Assembly (NCBI RefSeq): GCF_018860505.1
Contig: NZ_JAHKPU010000024.1
Span: 1-60,347, forward strand
Direction: 5' to 3'
DNA: 60,347 bases
Origin: Pacificibacter marinus
Lineage (GTDB): Bacteria > Pseudomonadota > Alphaproteobacteria > Rhodobacterales > Rhodobacteraceae
The stretch's first letter is position 1. Every line of letters begins with the position of its first letter. Shown one piece after another: positions 36,183 through 46,622 of the stretch. Below the pieces are notes generated by a model. It saw only the letters and a list, made by a program, of their open reading frames with translations. It had not been told where the DNA came from and made no database searches. The translations under genes were made by a program, and so were the position numbers.

Positions 36183-36264
36183 GGAGGGGACTCGCTTTGG
36201 TCAAAGGGGAGGTTTCGCCACAACTTACCGCGCCAAACTGCGGTGTCCAGTCGCGGGGGGCAGT

Positions 36265-36278
36265 TTGATATAGATCAT
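36265..36278. promoter_or_regulatory. FNR-type box upstream of hemA
   Basis: TTGATATAGATCAT matches the FNR consensus TTGAT-N4-ATCAA in nine of its ten fixed positions. It lies 152-165 bp before the hemA start. FnrL control of hemA is known in Rhodobacter, so this site would link heme synthesis to oxygen. Binding is inferred. Confidence 0.65.
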
Positions 36279-36429
36279 TCCTAAATGTATTTGCTAGAAG
36301 CTACACCAAAGGGCGCTTATATAACCGCTGACCTGACTGCTTAAATATCTTGCGTTTATTGAATATGTTTTGCAAGTTAAGCATCCACCGCTGTCAAAAG
36401 CGATGAAAGACCGAATGAGAGGACGACCC

Positions 36430-37653
36430 GTGAACTATACAGCACAGCTCGATGATGCGCTTCAGCGCCTGCATGACGAAGATCGTTACAGGACCTTCAT
36501 TGATATCGAGCGCGAGCGTGGGAATTTCCCGCATGCTGTATGGAACAAGCCTGACGGCACAAAACAGCCTGTCACCGTTTGGTGCGGCAATGATTATCTG
36601 GGCATGGGGCAACACCCCGTTGTTCTTGAGGCGATGAAAGAAGCGGTGGATGCGACGGGTGCGGGCTCTGGCGGCACACGCAATATTTCTGGCACAACTG
36701 TTTATCACAAACGCCTTGAGGCCGAATTGGCCGATTGGCATCAAAAAGAAGCGGCCTTGGTGTTCTCATCCGCCTACATAGCCAATGACGCGACACTGTC
36801 GACTTTGCCGAAACTTTTCCCAGGTCTGATTATTTATTCTGATGCGCTCAATCATGCCTCCATGATCGAAGGCGTGCGCCGCAACGGTGGTGCAAAACGC
36901 GTGTTCCGTCACAATGATGTTGAACACCTGCGTGAGCTGCTGCAAGCCGACGACCCTAACGTGCCAAAATTAATCGCATTCGAATCTGTTTATTCTATGG
37001 ATGGCGATTTTGGGCCAATCGAAGCGATCTGTGATCTGGCCGATGAATTCAACGCGCTGACCTACATCGACGAAGTGCATGCCGTTGGCATGTACGGCGC
37101 GCGTGGAGCAGGGGTTGCGGAACGTGACGGCCTGCTGGATCGTCTTGATATTATCAACGGGACGCTTGGCAAAGCGGTTGGCGTCTTTGGTGGCTACATC
37201 GCGGCTTCTGCCAAGATGTGTGACGCTGTGCGGTCTTATGCGCCTGGGTTTATTTTCACTACTTCACTGCCCCCTGCCGTCGTGGCGGGCGCTGCGGCCT
37301 CTATCGCCCATCTCAAAACAGATCAGGCCTTGCGCGCACAGCATCAAACACAAGCCGCAATCCTGAAATTGCGTCTCAAAGGCCTTGGCTTGCCTATCGT
37401 CGATCATGGTAGCCATATTGTGCCGCTGATTGTTGGTGACCCTAAACACACAAAGCTGATGTCCGATATGATGCTTGAAGGCTTTGGTATCTACGTCCAA
37501 CCGATCAACTACCCAACTGTGCCCCGTGGCACAGAGCGCTTGCGCTTTACACCCTCTCCGGTTCATGGCGCACGGGAAATGGACACTTTGATACACGCAT
37601 TAGATGATCTGTGGTCCCATTGTGCGCTGAATCGTGCCGAATTGGCTGGTTAA
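36430..37653 (+). CDS. hemA: 5-aminolevulinate synthase
   Basis: Condenses glycine and succinyl-CoA to 5-aminolevulinate, the first step of tetrapyrrole synthesis in alphaproteobacteria. The 407-residue PLP enzyme shows [28 protein letters not shown], the cofactor-contacting [12 protein letters not shown], and the PLP lysine in [18 protein letters not shown]. Start: the GTG at 36430 ([11 protein letters not shown]) aligns with Rhodobacter HemA MDYNLALDTAL and has GAGAGGA before it; a TTG at 36370 gives an extra, unlike segment. An FNR box lies upstream. The gene is divergent from the M20 peptidase. Confidence 0.96.
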   Translation: MNYTAQLDDALQRLHDEDRYRTFIDIERERGNFPHAVWNKPDGTKQPVTVWCGNDYLGMGQHPVVLEAMKEAVDATGAGSGGTRNISGTTVYHKRLEAELADWHQKEAALVFSSAYIANDATLSTLPKLFPGLIIYSDALNHASMIEGVRRNGGAKRVFRHNDVEHLRELLQADDPNVPKLIAFESVYSMDGDFGPIEAICDLADEFNALTYIDEVHAVGMYGARGAGVAERDGLLDRLDIINGTLGKAVGVFGGYIAASAKMCDAVRSYAPGFIFTTSLPPAVVAGAAASIAHLKTDQALRAQHQTQAAILKLRLKGLGLPIVDHGSHIVPLIVGDPKHTKLMSDMMLEGFGIYVQPINYPTVPRGTERLRFTPSPVHGAREMDTLIHALDDLWSHCALNRAELAG

Positions 37654-37746
37654 CCATTTTTCACTCTGTGCGCTGCCTTTGACCATATGCTAATTAAATA
37701 CAGATATAGCGAACGAATCGCTAAATCGAATTGGGGCAATCTAGGT

Positions 37747-38964
37747 ATGCGGATGTTGGGGCGGTGGAGTAAACCACCAGTCGAGGAAGAACAGCAGCCA
37801 CGCGGTTTTGACGACTTCGAGCTCAAGCTTGGTGACGTCATGCGCGGGGAACGTGCAACACTTGGCAAATCGCTTCTTGATGTCCAACGCGAATTGAAAA
37901 TCAAAGCGACTTATGTTGCGGCGATTGAAAACGCCGATCCTTCTGTTTTTGAAACCCAAGGCTTTATCGCGGGATATGTACGCTCTTATGCGCGCTATCT
38001 TGACCTTGATCCTGAGTGGGCTTTCGCCCGTTTCAGCGCTGAAAGCGGTTTCGCTGTGGCGCATGGCATGTCGCCCGCAGCCTCTTCTGCACGCAAGCCG
38101 TCGGCGATGGCATTGTCGACGTCAAAGCGCAAATCCGACGATCCTTATGCTGATCCGAACGCTTCTTTCGTCCCCCGTGGTGAAAGCTTTTTTGCGCGTA
38201 TCGAACCCAGTGCGATTGGATCTACTGCTGTTTTGCTCGCCCTTGTTGGGGTGATTGGCTATGGCGGCTGGTCTGTTTTGCAAGAAATTCAAAAAGTGCA
38301 ACTTGCGCCTGTTGATCAAGCGCCAGGTGTGGCTTCTGAAACCACAACACTTTCTGAGACCTCAGTTGTTGTTGCGGGGTTGGATGAAAGCGTAGGGGTT
38401 TCTACCCCCTCATCCGAGGCGCTTGACCGTCTTTACCGTCCACAAGCTTTGACCACACCGGTTCTCGTGCCGCGTGATGGCCCGATTGCCTCTCTTGATC
38501 CGCGCACCGGTGGTGCATTGGTGCAAGAAGAAAGCGCTGAAGATCGCCTTGAGGCGATGTCGCGTCAATTGGCCTCTGCTGCGATTGCCGGACCTGATGC
38601 TTCGGTGATCCAAGTTGTGGAAGAGGCCGCGCCAGAACTGGCTTTGATCGCTGTGCGCCCATCTTGGGTGCGTGTCAGCTCTGCCGATGGGTCTGTTTTA
38701 CTGGAAAAAATTCTTGATGCAGGTGAACGTTACATTTTGCCTGCGACCGAAGAAGCCCCACTTTTGCGCACGGGCAATGGCGGTGGCGTTTACTTTGCTT
38801 TGAACGGCCAAGCTTATGGCCCTGCAGGTGAATCCGGTTCTGTGGTGAAAAACATCGCTTTGTCGGAACTGGATATCTCAGACAGTTTTGAGGCCGTCGA
38901 TCTTGCGGCCAATGATTTTGTTGCTGAGATGTTCAAGGTGGCTCAAAACACCACCGCAGAATAA
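37747..38964 (+). CDS. RodZ-like cell-shape protein (HTH plus DUF4115)
   Basis: A 405-residue protein with an N-terminal cytoplasmic Xre-type helix-turn-helix (GDVMRGERATLGKSLLDVQR, GFIAGYVRSYARYL), one membrane segment near residue 180 (STAVLLALVGVIGYG), a low-complexity linker and a C-terminal DUF4115 beta domain (SWVRVSSADGSVLLEKILDAG). RodZ links MreB to the wall-building machinery. The ATG at 37747 (MRMLGRWS) is preceded by a weak GGGG site; the frame also opens at 37687. It precedes ispG, as in related genomes. Confidence 0.88.
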   Translation: MRMLGRWSKPPVEEEQQPRGFDDFELKLGDVMRGERATLGKSLLDVQRELKIKATYVAAIENADPSVFETQGFIAGYVRSYARYLDLDPEWAFARFSAESGFAVAHGMSPAASSARKPSAMALSTSKRKSDDPYADPNASFVPRGESFFARIEPSAIGSTAVLLALVGVIGYGGWSVLQEIQKVQLAPVDQAPGVASETTTLSETSVVVAGLDESVGVSTPSSEALDRLYRPQALTTPVLVPRDGPIASLDPRTGGALVQEESAEDRLEAMSRQLASAAIAGPDASVIQVVEEAAPELALIAVRPSWVRVSSADGSVLLEKILDAGERYILPATEEAPLLRTGNGGGVYFALNGQAYGPAGESGSVVKNIALSELDISDSFEAVDLAANDFVAEMFKVAQNTTAE

Positions 38965-38992
38965 TTTGATCGTTGTTCACAATATCGTTTGA

Positions 38993-39031
38993 GTTTGCCT
39001 CATCCGTAACATGCTTTTGTGCGAGGCAAAC
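38993..39031 (+). terminator. Inverted repeat after the RodZ-like gene
   Basis: GTTTGCCTC and GAGGCAAAC form a perfect 9-bp repeat around a 21-base loop, without a T tract. It may be a weak terminator or a leader structure of ispG, whose start is 100 bp on. Confidence 0.4.
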
Positions 39032-39131
39032 CCACTGCGCTGTCTGCGATTGTATGCTTTGTCCCATTGCCCCCAACGTTTACACAAACTATCTATAGGG
39101 CAACGACACAAAACGTTCCGAAAGGTGCCCC

Positions 39132-40268
39132 ATGTCCCTGAACCATATCCGTCCGTGGCGTAATATTTATCGTCGGACCAGCCGCCAGATTATGGTGGGC
39201 AATGTACCGGTTGGCGGCGATGCGCCAATTTCGGTTCAGACTATGACCAACACAGACAGTTCGGATGTACGTGCGACTTTGGATCAGGTGTTGCGCTCTG
39301 CTGATGCGGGTGCGGACATTGTGCGCATTTCAGCACCCGATGAGGGCGCCACGAAAGCTCTCAAAGAAATCTGCCGTGAAAGCCCCGTGCCCATCGTGGC
39401 TGACATTCATTTTCACTACAAACGAGCTATTGAAGCTGCTGAGGCAGGGGTGGCATGTCTGCGGATCAATCCCGGTAATATCGGTGATGAAAAGCGCGTG
39501 AAAGACGTGATCAAGGCTGCAAAAGACTATGGATGTGCAATCCGTATTGGCGTGAACGCGGGGTCTTTGGAAAAGCATCTTTTGGATAAATACGGTGAGC
39601 CTTGCCCTGACGCGATGGTCGAAAGCGGCATGGATCACATCAAGATTTTGCAAGACAATGACTTTCACGAATTCAAAATCTCAGTGAAAGCCTCTGACGT
39701 GTTTATGGCTTCTGCCGCCTATCAGCAATTGTCCGAGGCGACAGATGCGCCGATCCATTTGGGCATCACTGAGGCGGGCGGTCTGACATCCGGCACGATC
39801 AAATCTGCCATCGGAATGGGGCAATTGTTGTGGATGGGTATCGGCGATACGATCCGTGTGTCTTTATCTGCTGACCCTGTGGAAGAAGTCAAAGTTGGCT
39901 ATGAAATCCTGAAATCTTTGGGCTTGCGTCACCGCGGCGTGAACATCATTTCGTGTCCATCTTGCGCGCGTCAAGGATTTGACGTGATCAAAACCGTCGA
40001 GACCTTGGAAAAGCGTTTAGAGCATATCAAAACACCGATGAGCCTATCTATCATCGGCTGTGTTGTGAATGGTCCTGGCGAGGCGTTGATGACCGATGTC
40101 GGTTGGACAGGCGGCGGCGCTGGATCAGGTATGGTGTATTTGGCAGGCAAGCAATCGCACAAGCAGTCCAACGAGGACATGGTGGATCATATCGTCGAAC
40201 AGGTTGAAAAAAAGGCGGCTGAAATTGCCAAGCGTATGGCCGAAGAAGACATGGCCGCAGCCGAGTAA
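39132..40268 (+). CDS. ispG: 4-hydroxy-3-methylbut-2-enyl-diphosphate synthase
   Basis: Reduces methylerythritol cyclodiphosphate to HMBPP, the penultimate step of the MEP isoprenoid path, with a 4Fe-4S cluster. The 378-residue protein shows the barrel motif [13 protein letters not shown], and the cluster ligands in [13 protein letters not shown] and [12 protein letters not shown] (three Cys plus a C-terminal-side Glu). A GAAAGGTG site precedes the ATG. It ends in an acidic tail and is closed by a clear terminator. It follows the RodZ-like gene. Confidence 0.97.
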   Translation: MSLNHIRPWRNIYRRTSRQIMVGNVPVGGDAPISVQTMTNTDSSDVRATLDQVLRSADAGADIVRISAPDEGATKALKEICRESPVPIVADIHFHYKRAIEAAEAGVACLRINPGNIGDEKRVKDVIKAAKDYGCAIRIGVNAGSLEKHLLDKYGEPCPDAMVESGMDHIKILQDNDFHEFKISVKASDVFMASAAYQQLSEATDAPIHLGITEAGGLTSGTIKSAIGMGQLLWMGIGDTIRVSLSADPVEEVKVGYEILKSLGLRHRGVNIISCPSCARQGFDVIKTVETLEKRLEHIKTPMSLSIIGCVVNGPGEALMTDVGWTGGGAGSGMVYLAGKQSHKQSNEDMVDHIVEQVEKKAAEIAKRMAEEDMAAAE

Positions 40269-40288
40269 ACTTGGGTGTCGTCTAAAGA

Positions 40289-40315
40289 AAAACCCCGCTT
40301 GATTGGCGGGGTTTT
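40289..40315 (+). terminator. Intrinsic terminator of ispG
   Basis: A perfect 10-bp stem, AAAACCCCGC/GCGGGGTTTT, with a 7-base loop. It can act on both strands and also serves the convergent DsbA-family gene. Confidence 0.9.
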
Positions 40316-40345
40316 GTCATTTCAAAATCGCATGTGTTAAGGCCC

Positions 40346-41113
40346 TTAGCCCTGTGCACGCAGCTCTGCCACGATTTCGACCATGCTGTCGTAGGGCACA
40401 TAGCCACGGACCACTTCGGATTCCATGATGAAGGCGGGCGTGCCGTTGATTTGCATCGCCTGACCTAATGCATGATTTTGTGCGATGATTTGGGTGACCT
40501 CATCGGACTCCATTCGGTCCATCACGGCGTCAACATCGACATCCGTGCCGCGCAACAGGCGCTTCAAGCTGCCCTCTGAGACGTTGTTGCCGCCAGACAT
40601 CAAAGCCTCATGCACCTGCGCGTAGGCTTCATCACCGGCCACCAAGTGTGTGGCGATGGCAAAGCGTGAGGCCAAAATGGAATCTTCGCCCAGAATAGGG
40701 AATTCTTTAACGATCAATTTAATATTGCCGTCGTTTTCAAGCAAAGCAGACACATCAGGATGCGCTCTTTTGCAATAGCTACAACGGTAGTCCAAAAACT
40801 CGACCAATGTGATGTCGCCCTCAGGGTTGCCCAAAACCAAATCCGCAGGGGACTCGAATAAGGCAACCGCATTTGCTGAAACCAAATTGCGGTCTGTTTC
40901 TTCGGCCGTTTGCGCATTGCGCTGTTCCAACACGGCAATGGCTTCCATCAAGACTTCTGGATTGTCCAAAAGATAGGCGCGCACTTCAGCGCGAAAGGCG
41001 TCACGGTCGGCGTCGTTCAGATCGGTCAGATCGCTGGACCAAGCGGCACTCGCCACAGACAAAGCCGTAAGCGCGCAGACACTTAGGGTCAAAAGAGGGC
41101 GGGTGAAACGCAT
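40346..41113 (-). CDS. DsbA-family periplasmic thiol oxidoreductase
   Basis: A 255-residue exported thioredoxin-fold protein. A Sec signal (LLTLSVCALTALSVASAAWS) precedes an N-terminal helical part. The active site is CSYC in FLDYRCSYCKRAHPD near residue 115, and the cis-proline is in INGTPAFIME. The CSYC motif and the N-terminal extra helix suggest the BdbD/ScsC-like group, which oxidises or shuffles disulfides in envelope proteins. A GGAGAAC site precedes the ATG. It converges with ispG. Confidence 0.9.
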   Translation of the reverse strand: MRFTRPLLTLSVCALTALSVASAAWSSDLTDLNDADRDAFRAEVRAYLLDNPEVLMEAIAVLEQRNAQTAEETDRNLVSANAVALFESPADLVLGNPEGDITLVEFLDYRCSYCKRAHPDVSALLENDGNIKLIVKEFPILGEDSILASRFAIATHLVAGDEAYAQVHEALMSGGNNVSEGSLKRLLRGTDVDVDAVMDRMESDEVTQIIAQNHALGQAMQINGTPAFIMESEVVRGYVPYDSMVEIVAELRAQG

Positions 41114-41285
41114 TGGTGTTCTCCATTTTAATGTGTCGCCTTAGGTCTAGCACAGATAAATGCGGCGTCCAGCCAACAGTTTTATGAAAGGCGGGATGCC
41201 GCACCCCTAAAGTCAGGCATGGCATTGCGTTTTTGGGGCTGCGCTGGCATCCCTAGCGAAATGCCCGTTTCAAGAGTGATCGCAG

Positions 41286-42434
41286 ATGAAAATTTCACGC
41301 CGCAGTGCCGTTGCCCCCTTTATCGTCATGGATGTGATGGAGGCCGCCCGCGCCGCCGAAGCTGAGGGGCGCCATATTATTCATATGGAAGTGGGGCAGC
41401 CCGCAACGGGGGCGCCAGCACTGGCGCGTGCGCGTTTGGCACAAGAGATGGAGCAAGGTCCCTTGGGCTACACCGTCGCTTTGGGCTTGCCTGATCTGCG
41501 AAAAGGCATCGCGGAGTTGTACAAAGATTGGTACGGTATCGATCTTGATCCTGCGCGTGTGATCGTGACCTCAGGGTCGTCGGGCGCGTTTGTTTTGGCC
41601 TTTACGGCCTTGTTTGATGCAGGAGCCAAAGTGGGGTTGGGCGAACCGGGGTATCCCTCATATCGTCAAATTTTGAGCGCGCTTGATCTTGAACCTGTTG
41701 GCATTCAGTCCAAGTTGGAAAATAGATTGCAACCGGTGCCCAGTGATCTACCGAACGGGCTAGATGGCTTGATCGTGGCCTCTCCGGGCAATCCATCGGG
41801 CACGATGCTGGATCGCAGTGCCATGGCTGCATTGATAGAAACCTGCGCAGACACAGGCGTGTCGTTTATTTCGGACGAGATTTATCATGGCATTCAATAT
41901 GACGGACGCGCGGTATCGGCCTTGGAAGTCTCTGATGATGTCTATGTGATCAATTCCTTTTCCAAGTATTTTTCGATGACGGGCTGGCGTGTTGGCTGGA
42001 TGGTTGTTCCCGAAGATCACGTGCGGGTGATCGAGCGTTTGGCGCAAAATCTATTTATATGTCCGCCGCATGCGGCCCAAATCGCAGCACTTGGCGCACT
42101 GCAATCGCGTGAGGAATGTGATGCGCATACACAGGTCTACGCGGAAAATCGTAGGCTGATGCTGGATGGCTTGCCCAAAGCGGGTTTTGACAAAATAGCA
42201 CCGCCGGACGGGGCGTTTTATATCTACGCAGATGTGTCTGAATTGACGGAGGACAGCCGTGCCTTTTGCGCTGAAATTTTGCAACAGGCTGGTGTTGCAG
42301 TGACGCCTGGGTTGGATTTTGACAAACAACGTGGCGCGCAGACGTTACGGTTTTCTTATGCACGATCCACGGCGGATATTGTTGAAGGGCTCGCACGCCT
42401 CAACGCCTTTATGACATCGCGCCGTAAGAGATGA
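41286..42434 (+). CDS. Class I/II PLP-dependent aminotransferase
   Basis: A 382-residue fold-type I aminotransferase. Seen: GHIIH-type cofactor region MEVGQPATGAPALA, LGYTVALGLPDLRKGIA, the Asp of FISDEIYHGIQYDG, and the PLP lysine in INSFSKYFSMTGWRVGW. This group includes aspartate/aromatic and MalY-like enzymes. The amino donor is not clear from sequence. It follows the DsbA-family gene divergently and is 99 bp from the amidase gene, with no sure partnership. Confidence 0.92.
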   Translation: MKISRRSAVAPFIVMDVMEAARAAEAEGRHIIHMEVGQPATGAPALARARLAQEMEQGPLGYTVALGLPDLRKGIAELYKDWYGIDLDPARVIVTSGSSGAFVLAFTALFDAGAKVGLGEPGYPSYRQILSALDLEPVGIQSKLENRLQPVPSDLPNGLDGLIVASPGNPSGTMLDRSAMAALIETCADTGVSFISDEIYHGIQYDGRAVSALEVSDDVYVINSFSKYFSMTGWRVGWMVVPEDHVRVIERLAQNLFICPPHAAQIAALGALQSREECDAHTQVYAENRRLMLDGLPKAGFDKIAPPDGAFYIYADVSELTEDSRAFCAEILQQAGVAVTPGLDFDKQRGAQTLRFSYARSTADIVEGLARLNAFMTSRRKR

Positions 42435-42533
42435 AATATGCCCGAAAGTTCTGTGCTTCTTGGCTAGAATTTTTTCCACCTGCAAGTTACACTGCACTTT
42501 AAGAGCCTAAAATAAGGTTCAGATGAGGTAAAA

Positions 42534-43769
42534 ATGCAGTTTCCCAAAACCTGTTTGATCGCAGCGGCGTTTGGCGCGTGGAGTTTTTTCACGCCGGTTA
42601 GTCTGTCCGCGCAAGACAATTTCGTTGCTTTGGCGCAGGTGAGCGGCGATGACGCGCGCGTCGTGGATCGTGGTGATGGAGCGACATTGAACCTGTCTCT
42701 GAGCCAGCCCGTGCCATATCGCATTTTTACTCTGACTGATCCACTGCGCATGGTTATCGATTTTGCTGAAGTGGACTGGACGGGGTTTAACCCTATCAGT
42801 TTTGATCAAGCCACGTCTGTCATGGCTGTCAGAGTGGGGGGCTTTCGCCCTGGTTGGTCGCGCATGGTCTTGGATCTGTCCAGCCCGATTGCTGTAACCT
42901 CGGCGCAGATGTTGCGCACCGACGCGGGGGCGACGTTGCTGCTCAGTTTAGATTCTGTAAACGATGCAGATTTTACTGCGGGCTCTGGCGTGCCTGAAAC
43001 GGCACAATTTGCATTGGCGGGGGATCCTGTTGAGCTTGCCCCTGTGGCCCGTGCGCCGATTGGCACTGGACCTTTGCGGGTTGTGCTTGATCCGGGACAT
43101 GGCGGGATCGACCCCGGTGCGGTGCGCGATGGTCTTCATGAAGCGGATTTGATGCTGAGCTTTGCCCAAGAATTGCGAGATGTCTTGGTGCGAGCCGGCG
43201 GGTTTGAAGTCGTCTTGACGCGTGATGATGATTCCTTTGTTCCGCTTGAAAGCCGTATTTCTATCGCGCGTGCCGTGGCCGCTGACGTGTTTATATCGCT
43301 GCACGCTGATGCGATTTCCGAAGGCCATGCAGAGGGCGCAACTGTATATACGCTGGCTGAACGGGCATCAGACGAAGCGTCTGTGAAATTAGCGGAACGT
43401 CATGATCGGGCTGATCTGTTGGCGGGTATCGATTTGAGTGACCAAGATGATGTGATCGCATCCGTCTTGCTGGATATGGCACGCACAGAAACAGTACCGC
43501 GCACAGATCGTTTGGCCGAGGCTTTGGTGTCACGGCTGCAAAAGTCGATTGAAATGCACAAACGTCCACGGATGGAAGCTGGTTTTTCTGTGCTTAAATC
43601 CGCAGATGTGCCGTCGATATTGCTTGAATTAGGGTTTCTATCGTCGCCCAAAGATCGTGCCAATTTGATCGATGTCGAATGGCGTCAGACGACGGCGCAA
43701 GCAATCCGTGATGCGCTTGTCACTTGGGTAGATGAAGAACGTGCTGTCGCGGTGAAAACGCGCCAATAG
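42534..43769 (+). CDS. N-acetylmuramoyl-L-alanine amidase, AmiC-like
   Basis: A 411-residue periplasmic enzyme that cuts peptide stems from peptidoglycan during cell separation. It has a signal peptide (ending SLSAQD), an AMIN domain for septal targeting (residues 40-130, VPYRIFTLTDPLRMVIDFAEV) and a zinc Amidase_3 domain with VLDPGHGGIDPGAVRDG, the catalytic Glu and FISLHADAISEGHA. GAGGTAAAA precedes the ATG. It lies upstream of PBP1A, a common wall-remodelling pair. Confidence 0.94.
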   Translation: MQFPKTCLIAAAFGAWSFFTPVSLSAQDNFVALAQVSGDDARVVDRGDGATLNLSLSQPVPYRIFTLTDPLRMVIDFAEVDWTGFNPISFDQATSVMAVRVGGFRPGWSRMVLDLSSPIAVTSAQMLRTDAGATLLLSLDSVNDADFTAGSGVPETAQFALAGDPVELAPVARAPIGTGPLRVVLDPGHGGIDPGAVRDGLHEADLMLSFAQELRDVLVRAGGFEVVLTRDDDSFVPLESRISIARAVAADVFISLHADAISEGHAEGATVYTLAERASDEASVKLAERHDRADLLAGIDLSDQDDVIASVLLDMARTETVPRTDRLAEALVSRLQKSIEMHKRPRMEAGFSVLKSADVPSILLELGFLSSPKDRANLIDVEWRQTTAQAIRDALVTWVDEERAVAVKTRQ

Positions 43770-43935
43770 ATGCAATACCGCCGTGATCTGTGTCGATCTG
43801 CGGTGGTCATCCGATAATTCCCCGTATTTGAAGCGCAATTCTGCTCACATTATCGCCAGTTGGTTTTGACCCGCGCCTCGACCCCGTATAAGTAAGGACG
43901 GCAGACGCAGGCACGAGCAACGACTCGTGTGATCG

Positions 43936-46467
43936 GTGGTGAGAAAGGCTCTCAATTTGGCTCGGTTTATTTTTTCCTTCATTGGGACGATCTTTTCGTG
44001 GATCACTACGGCCGCATTCTTGGGTGCTGCTGTTATTGGTGGTATCTTTTGGATGTACGGGCGTGATTTGCCTGACCACGAGGCCTTGGCACAATATACG
44101 CCGCCAACCATCAGTCGCATTTATTCTGGCGAGGGGCGTATCATCGATGAATTCGCGCGTGAGCGTCGATTGTACACGCCTGCCGCAGAAATTCCCGATT
44201 TGGTGAAATATGCGTTTATTTCGGTCGAGGATAAGAATTTCTATTCCCACAAGGGCTATGATCCTTTGGGGATTCTCAAAGCCGCCGTGCAATGTGCTCA
44301 GGGTGCACGCTGTCGTGGGGCCTCGACCATCACGCAACAGGTGATGAAAAACTTTTTGCTGTCCTCGGACAGGTCAGCAGAACGTAAGATCAAAGAAATC
44401 ATCTTGGCTGCGCGCCTTGAAAGAACCTTGTCGAAGGACGACATCCTTGCGCTTTATCTGAATGAAATCGATCTGGGGGCGCGCTCTTTTGGTGTGACGG
44501 CTGCGGCGCAGACCTATTTCAACAAATCTTTGAGCGAGTTGAATATCGAAGAGGCCGCATTTCTAGCGATTCAGCCCAGAGCCCCTTATTCTTACCACCC
44601 CGTCAACAATTATGACGCTGCTTTGGATCGCCGCAACAATGTCGCGCTGCGTGAAATGTACGAGAACGGGCATATTTCTTTAGAGCAATACGAGCATGCA
44701 AAAGCACAGCCGATCAGATCTGTGCAAAATGGTGATTTTGACAGCTACCGCAAAGCTTTGCCGCCACGCGATTACTTCACCGATGAAATCCGTCGCCAAC
44801 TATCCAAAAACTTTGGTACAGATGAATTTTTCGAAGGCGGCTTGTCCATTCGTGCGACCATCGATCCTGAACTGCAAACCCAAGCGGCGCATGCGTTGCA
44901 AGGTCGTTTGGAAACGCTGGATCGTGAACAGGGGCGCTGGCGTGGCACAGGCAAAAGCATCGATGCCGCAGCTTTGGACAACGGGACTTGGGAAGAGGCT
45001 TTGAGCGATGTTCGCGTGGCTCGTGACGTGACGCTCGACAGTCAATGGTTTGTGGGGGTCGTTGATCAAGTTGGCGATCAATCCATGACGCTAATGGTTG
45101 AAACCGTTGGCGAGGCCACCGTACCGCGCAATGATATTGGCTGGGTCAGAGGGTCGTTCAAAGACAACTTTACCCGTGGCGATATCGTTCATGTGCGTCG
45201 CATGACGTCGGGTGACAATGGCACAGGTGATTTCATTCGCTGGACATTGCGCCAAGTGCCCGAAGTGCAAGGCGGCTTTATGGCGATGGACGTCAACACC
45301 GGCCGTGTGATTGCGATGCAGGGCGGTTTTTCTTATCAAAACTCGGTGTTTAACCGTGCAACCCAAGCCACGCGCCAGCCGGGGTCATCGTTTAAGCCCT
45401 TTGTTTATGCCGCCGCTCTTGATTCAGGGTTTTCGCCCGCAACGATTGTTGTAGATGCGCCGATCGAGATCAACACACCCCAAGGGGTTTGGCGTCCGAA
45501 AAACGCATCGCGTCGTTTTTATGGCCCAACGCCGCTGCGCACAGGGATCGAACAATCACGGAACTTGATGACCATCCGTTTGGCCCAAGAGGTTGGTATG
45601 GATGTGGTTGCAAGCTATGCAGAACGGTTCGGCGTTTATGATCGCATGGGGCAATATTTGGCCTCGTCTTTGGGAGCCGAAGAAACAACGCTGTTCAAAA
45701 TGGTGGCCGCTTACGCGATGTTTGCCAATGGCGGCGAACGGGTTGAGCCGACACTTGTGGACCGTGTGCAAGACCGCTGGGGCAAGACCATCTATCGTCA
45801 TGATCAACGCATCTGTGAAGAATGTGATCTGCCTGACATCAGCGCTGGAGTAGCACCGACGATTGTGTCCAACCGCGAACGCGTGATGAACGCGATCACA
45901 GCCTATCAATTGACATCCATGATGCAGGGCGTTGTCAGCCGCGGCACAGCTAGAGGTCGGGTGAACCTGCCTGTACCTGTAGCTGGTAAAACAGGCACCA
46001 CGAACGATGGTAAAGACGCTTGGTTCGTTGGCTTTACCTCGAACATCGTTGCTGGTTGCTACATTGGGTATGATACGCCGCGCGCTATGGCTGGGGCCTC
46101 TGGTGGTGGGTTCTGTGGCCCTGTGTTCAACGAATTCATGCAAAAAGCCGTGGCCAAATATGGCTCAGGTAAGTTCCGCGTGCCGCCCGGCGGACGCTTT
46201 ATCAAGATTGACCGCTTCACCGGTGCGCGCTTGTCTGATGATGCCTCTGGTGCAAATGTTGTTGCGGAATATTTCCGTAACGGCGAAGAGCCAGTGTTCG
46301 GTTTGGCCTTTGATGGTGGTTTTGCGATGGGGTCAGATTTGCCGCTTTACACATCTGATGCATCTGACGCGGGCGGCACGCGTGACGTGCAAACCGGTTC
46401 CGGTCGGGTGATCAAAGTGCCCAAAAAAGCGACCATCAATTCCCTGTCCTCTGGCGGGCTTTATTGA
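43936..46467 (+). CDS. mrcA: Penicillin-binding protein 1A (bifunctional)
   Basis: Polymerises and cross-links peptidoglycan in the periplasm. The 843-residue protein has an N-terminal membrane anchor, the glycosyltransferase motifs SVEDKNFYSHKGYDP, GASTITQQVMKNF and AARLERTLSKDDIL, an OB-like linker, and the transpeptidase triad: the serine of GSSFKPFVYAA (SxxK), the SRN-type EQSRNLM, and KTGTTNDGKDAW. It starts at a GTG at 43936, or at the next GTG three bases on. A perfect hairpin follows the stop. It is preceded by the amidase gene. Confidence 0.95.
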   Translation: MVRKALNLARFIFSFIGTIFSWITTAAFLGAAVIGGIFWMYGRDLPDHEALAQYTPPTISRIYSGEGRIIDEFARERRLYTPAAEIPDLVKYAFISVEDKNFYSHKGYDPLGILKAAVQCAQGARCRGASTITQQVMKNFLLSSDRSAERKIKEIILAARLERTLSKDDILALYLNEIDLGARSFGVTAAAQTYFNKSLSELNIEEAAFLAIQPRAPYSYHPVNNYDAALDRRNNVALREMYENGHISLEQYEHAKAQPIRSVQNGDFDSYRKALPPRDYFTDEIRRQLSKNFGTDEFFEGGLSIRATIDPELQTQAAHALQGRLETLDREQGRWRGTGKSIDAAALDNGTWEEALSDVRVARDVTLDSQWFVGVVDQVGDQSMTLMVETVGEATVPRNDIGWVRGSFKDNFTRGDIVHVRRMTSGDNGTGDFIRWTLRQVPEVQGGFMAMDVNTGRVIAMQGGFSYQNSVFNRATQATRQPGSSFKPFVYAAALDSGFSPATIVVDAPIEINTPQGVWRPKNASRRFYGPTPLRTGIEQSRNLMTIRLAQEVGMDVVASYAERFGVYDRMGQYLASSLGAEETTLFKMVAAYAMFANGGERVEPTLVDRVQDRWGKTIYRHDQRICEECDLPDISAGVAPTIVSNRERVMNAITAYQLTSMMQGVVSRGTARGRVNLPVPVAGKTGTTNDGKDAWFVGFTSNIVAGCYIGYDTPRAMAGASGGGFCGPVFNEFMQKAVAKYGSGKFRVPPGGRFIKIDRFTGARLSDDASGANVVAEYFRNGEEPVFGLAFDGGFAMGSDLPLYTSDASDAGGTRDVQTGSGRVIKVPKKATINSLSSGGLY

Positions 46468-46470
46468 ATT

Positions 46471-46497
46471 CTGCCGCACCTTTATGAGGTGCGGCAG
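46471..46497 (+). terminator. Hairpin after mrcA
   Basis: CTGCCGCACCT and AGGTGCGGCAG pair perfectly around TTATG. There is no T tract, so termination is uncertain, but the 11-bp stem is strong. Confidence 0.5.
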
Positions 46498-46622
46498 ACC
46501 CATTTGCGAACAGGCGCGGCATTGATTGTTGGGAAATCCCTTGTGTCTGGCGTGATGCGCTCGTAAATGTATTTCCCAATTCAGACGTGGCCTTTTGGCT
46601 ATATATAATAAGGTAGATGCAC

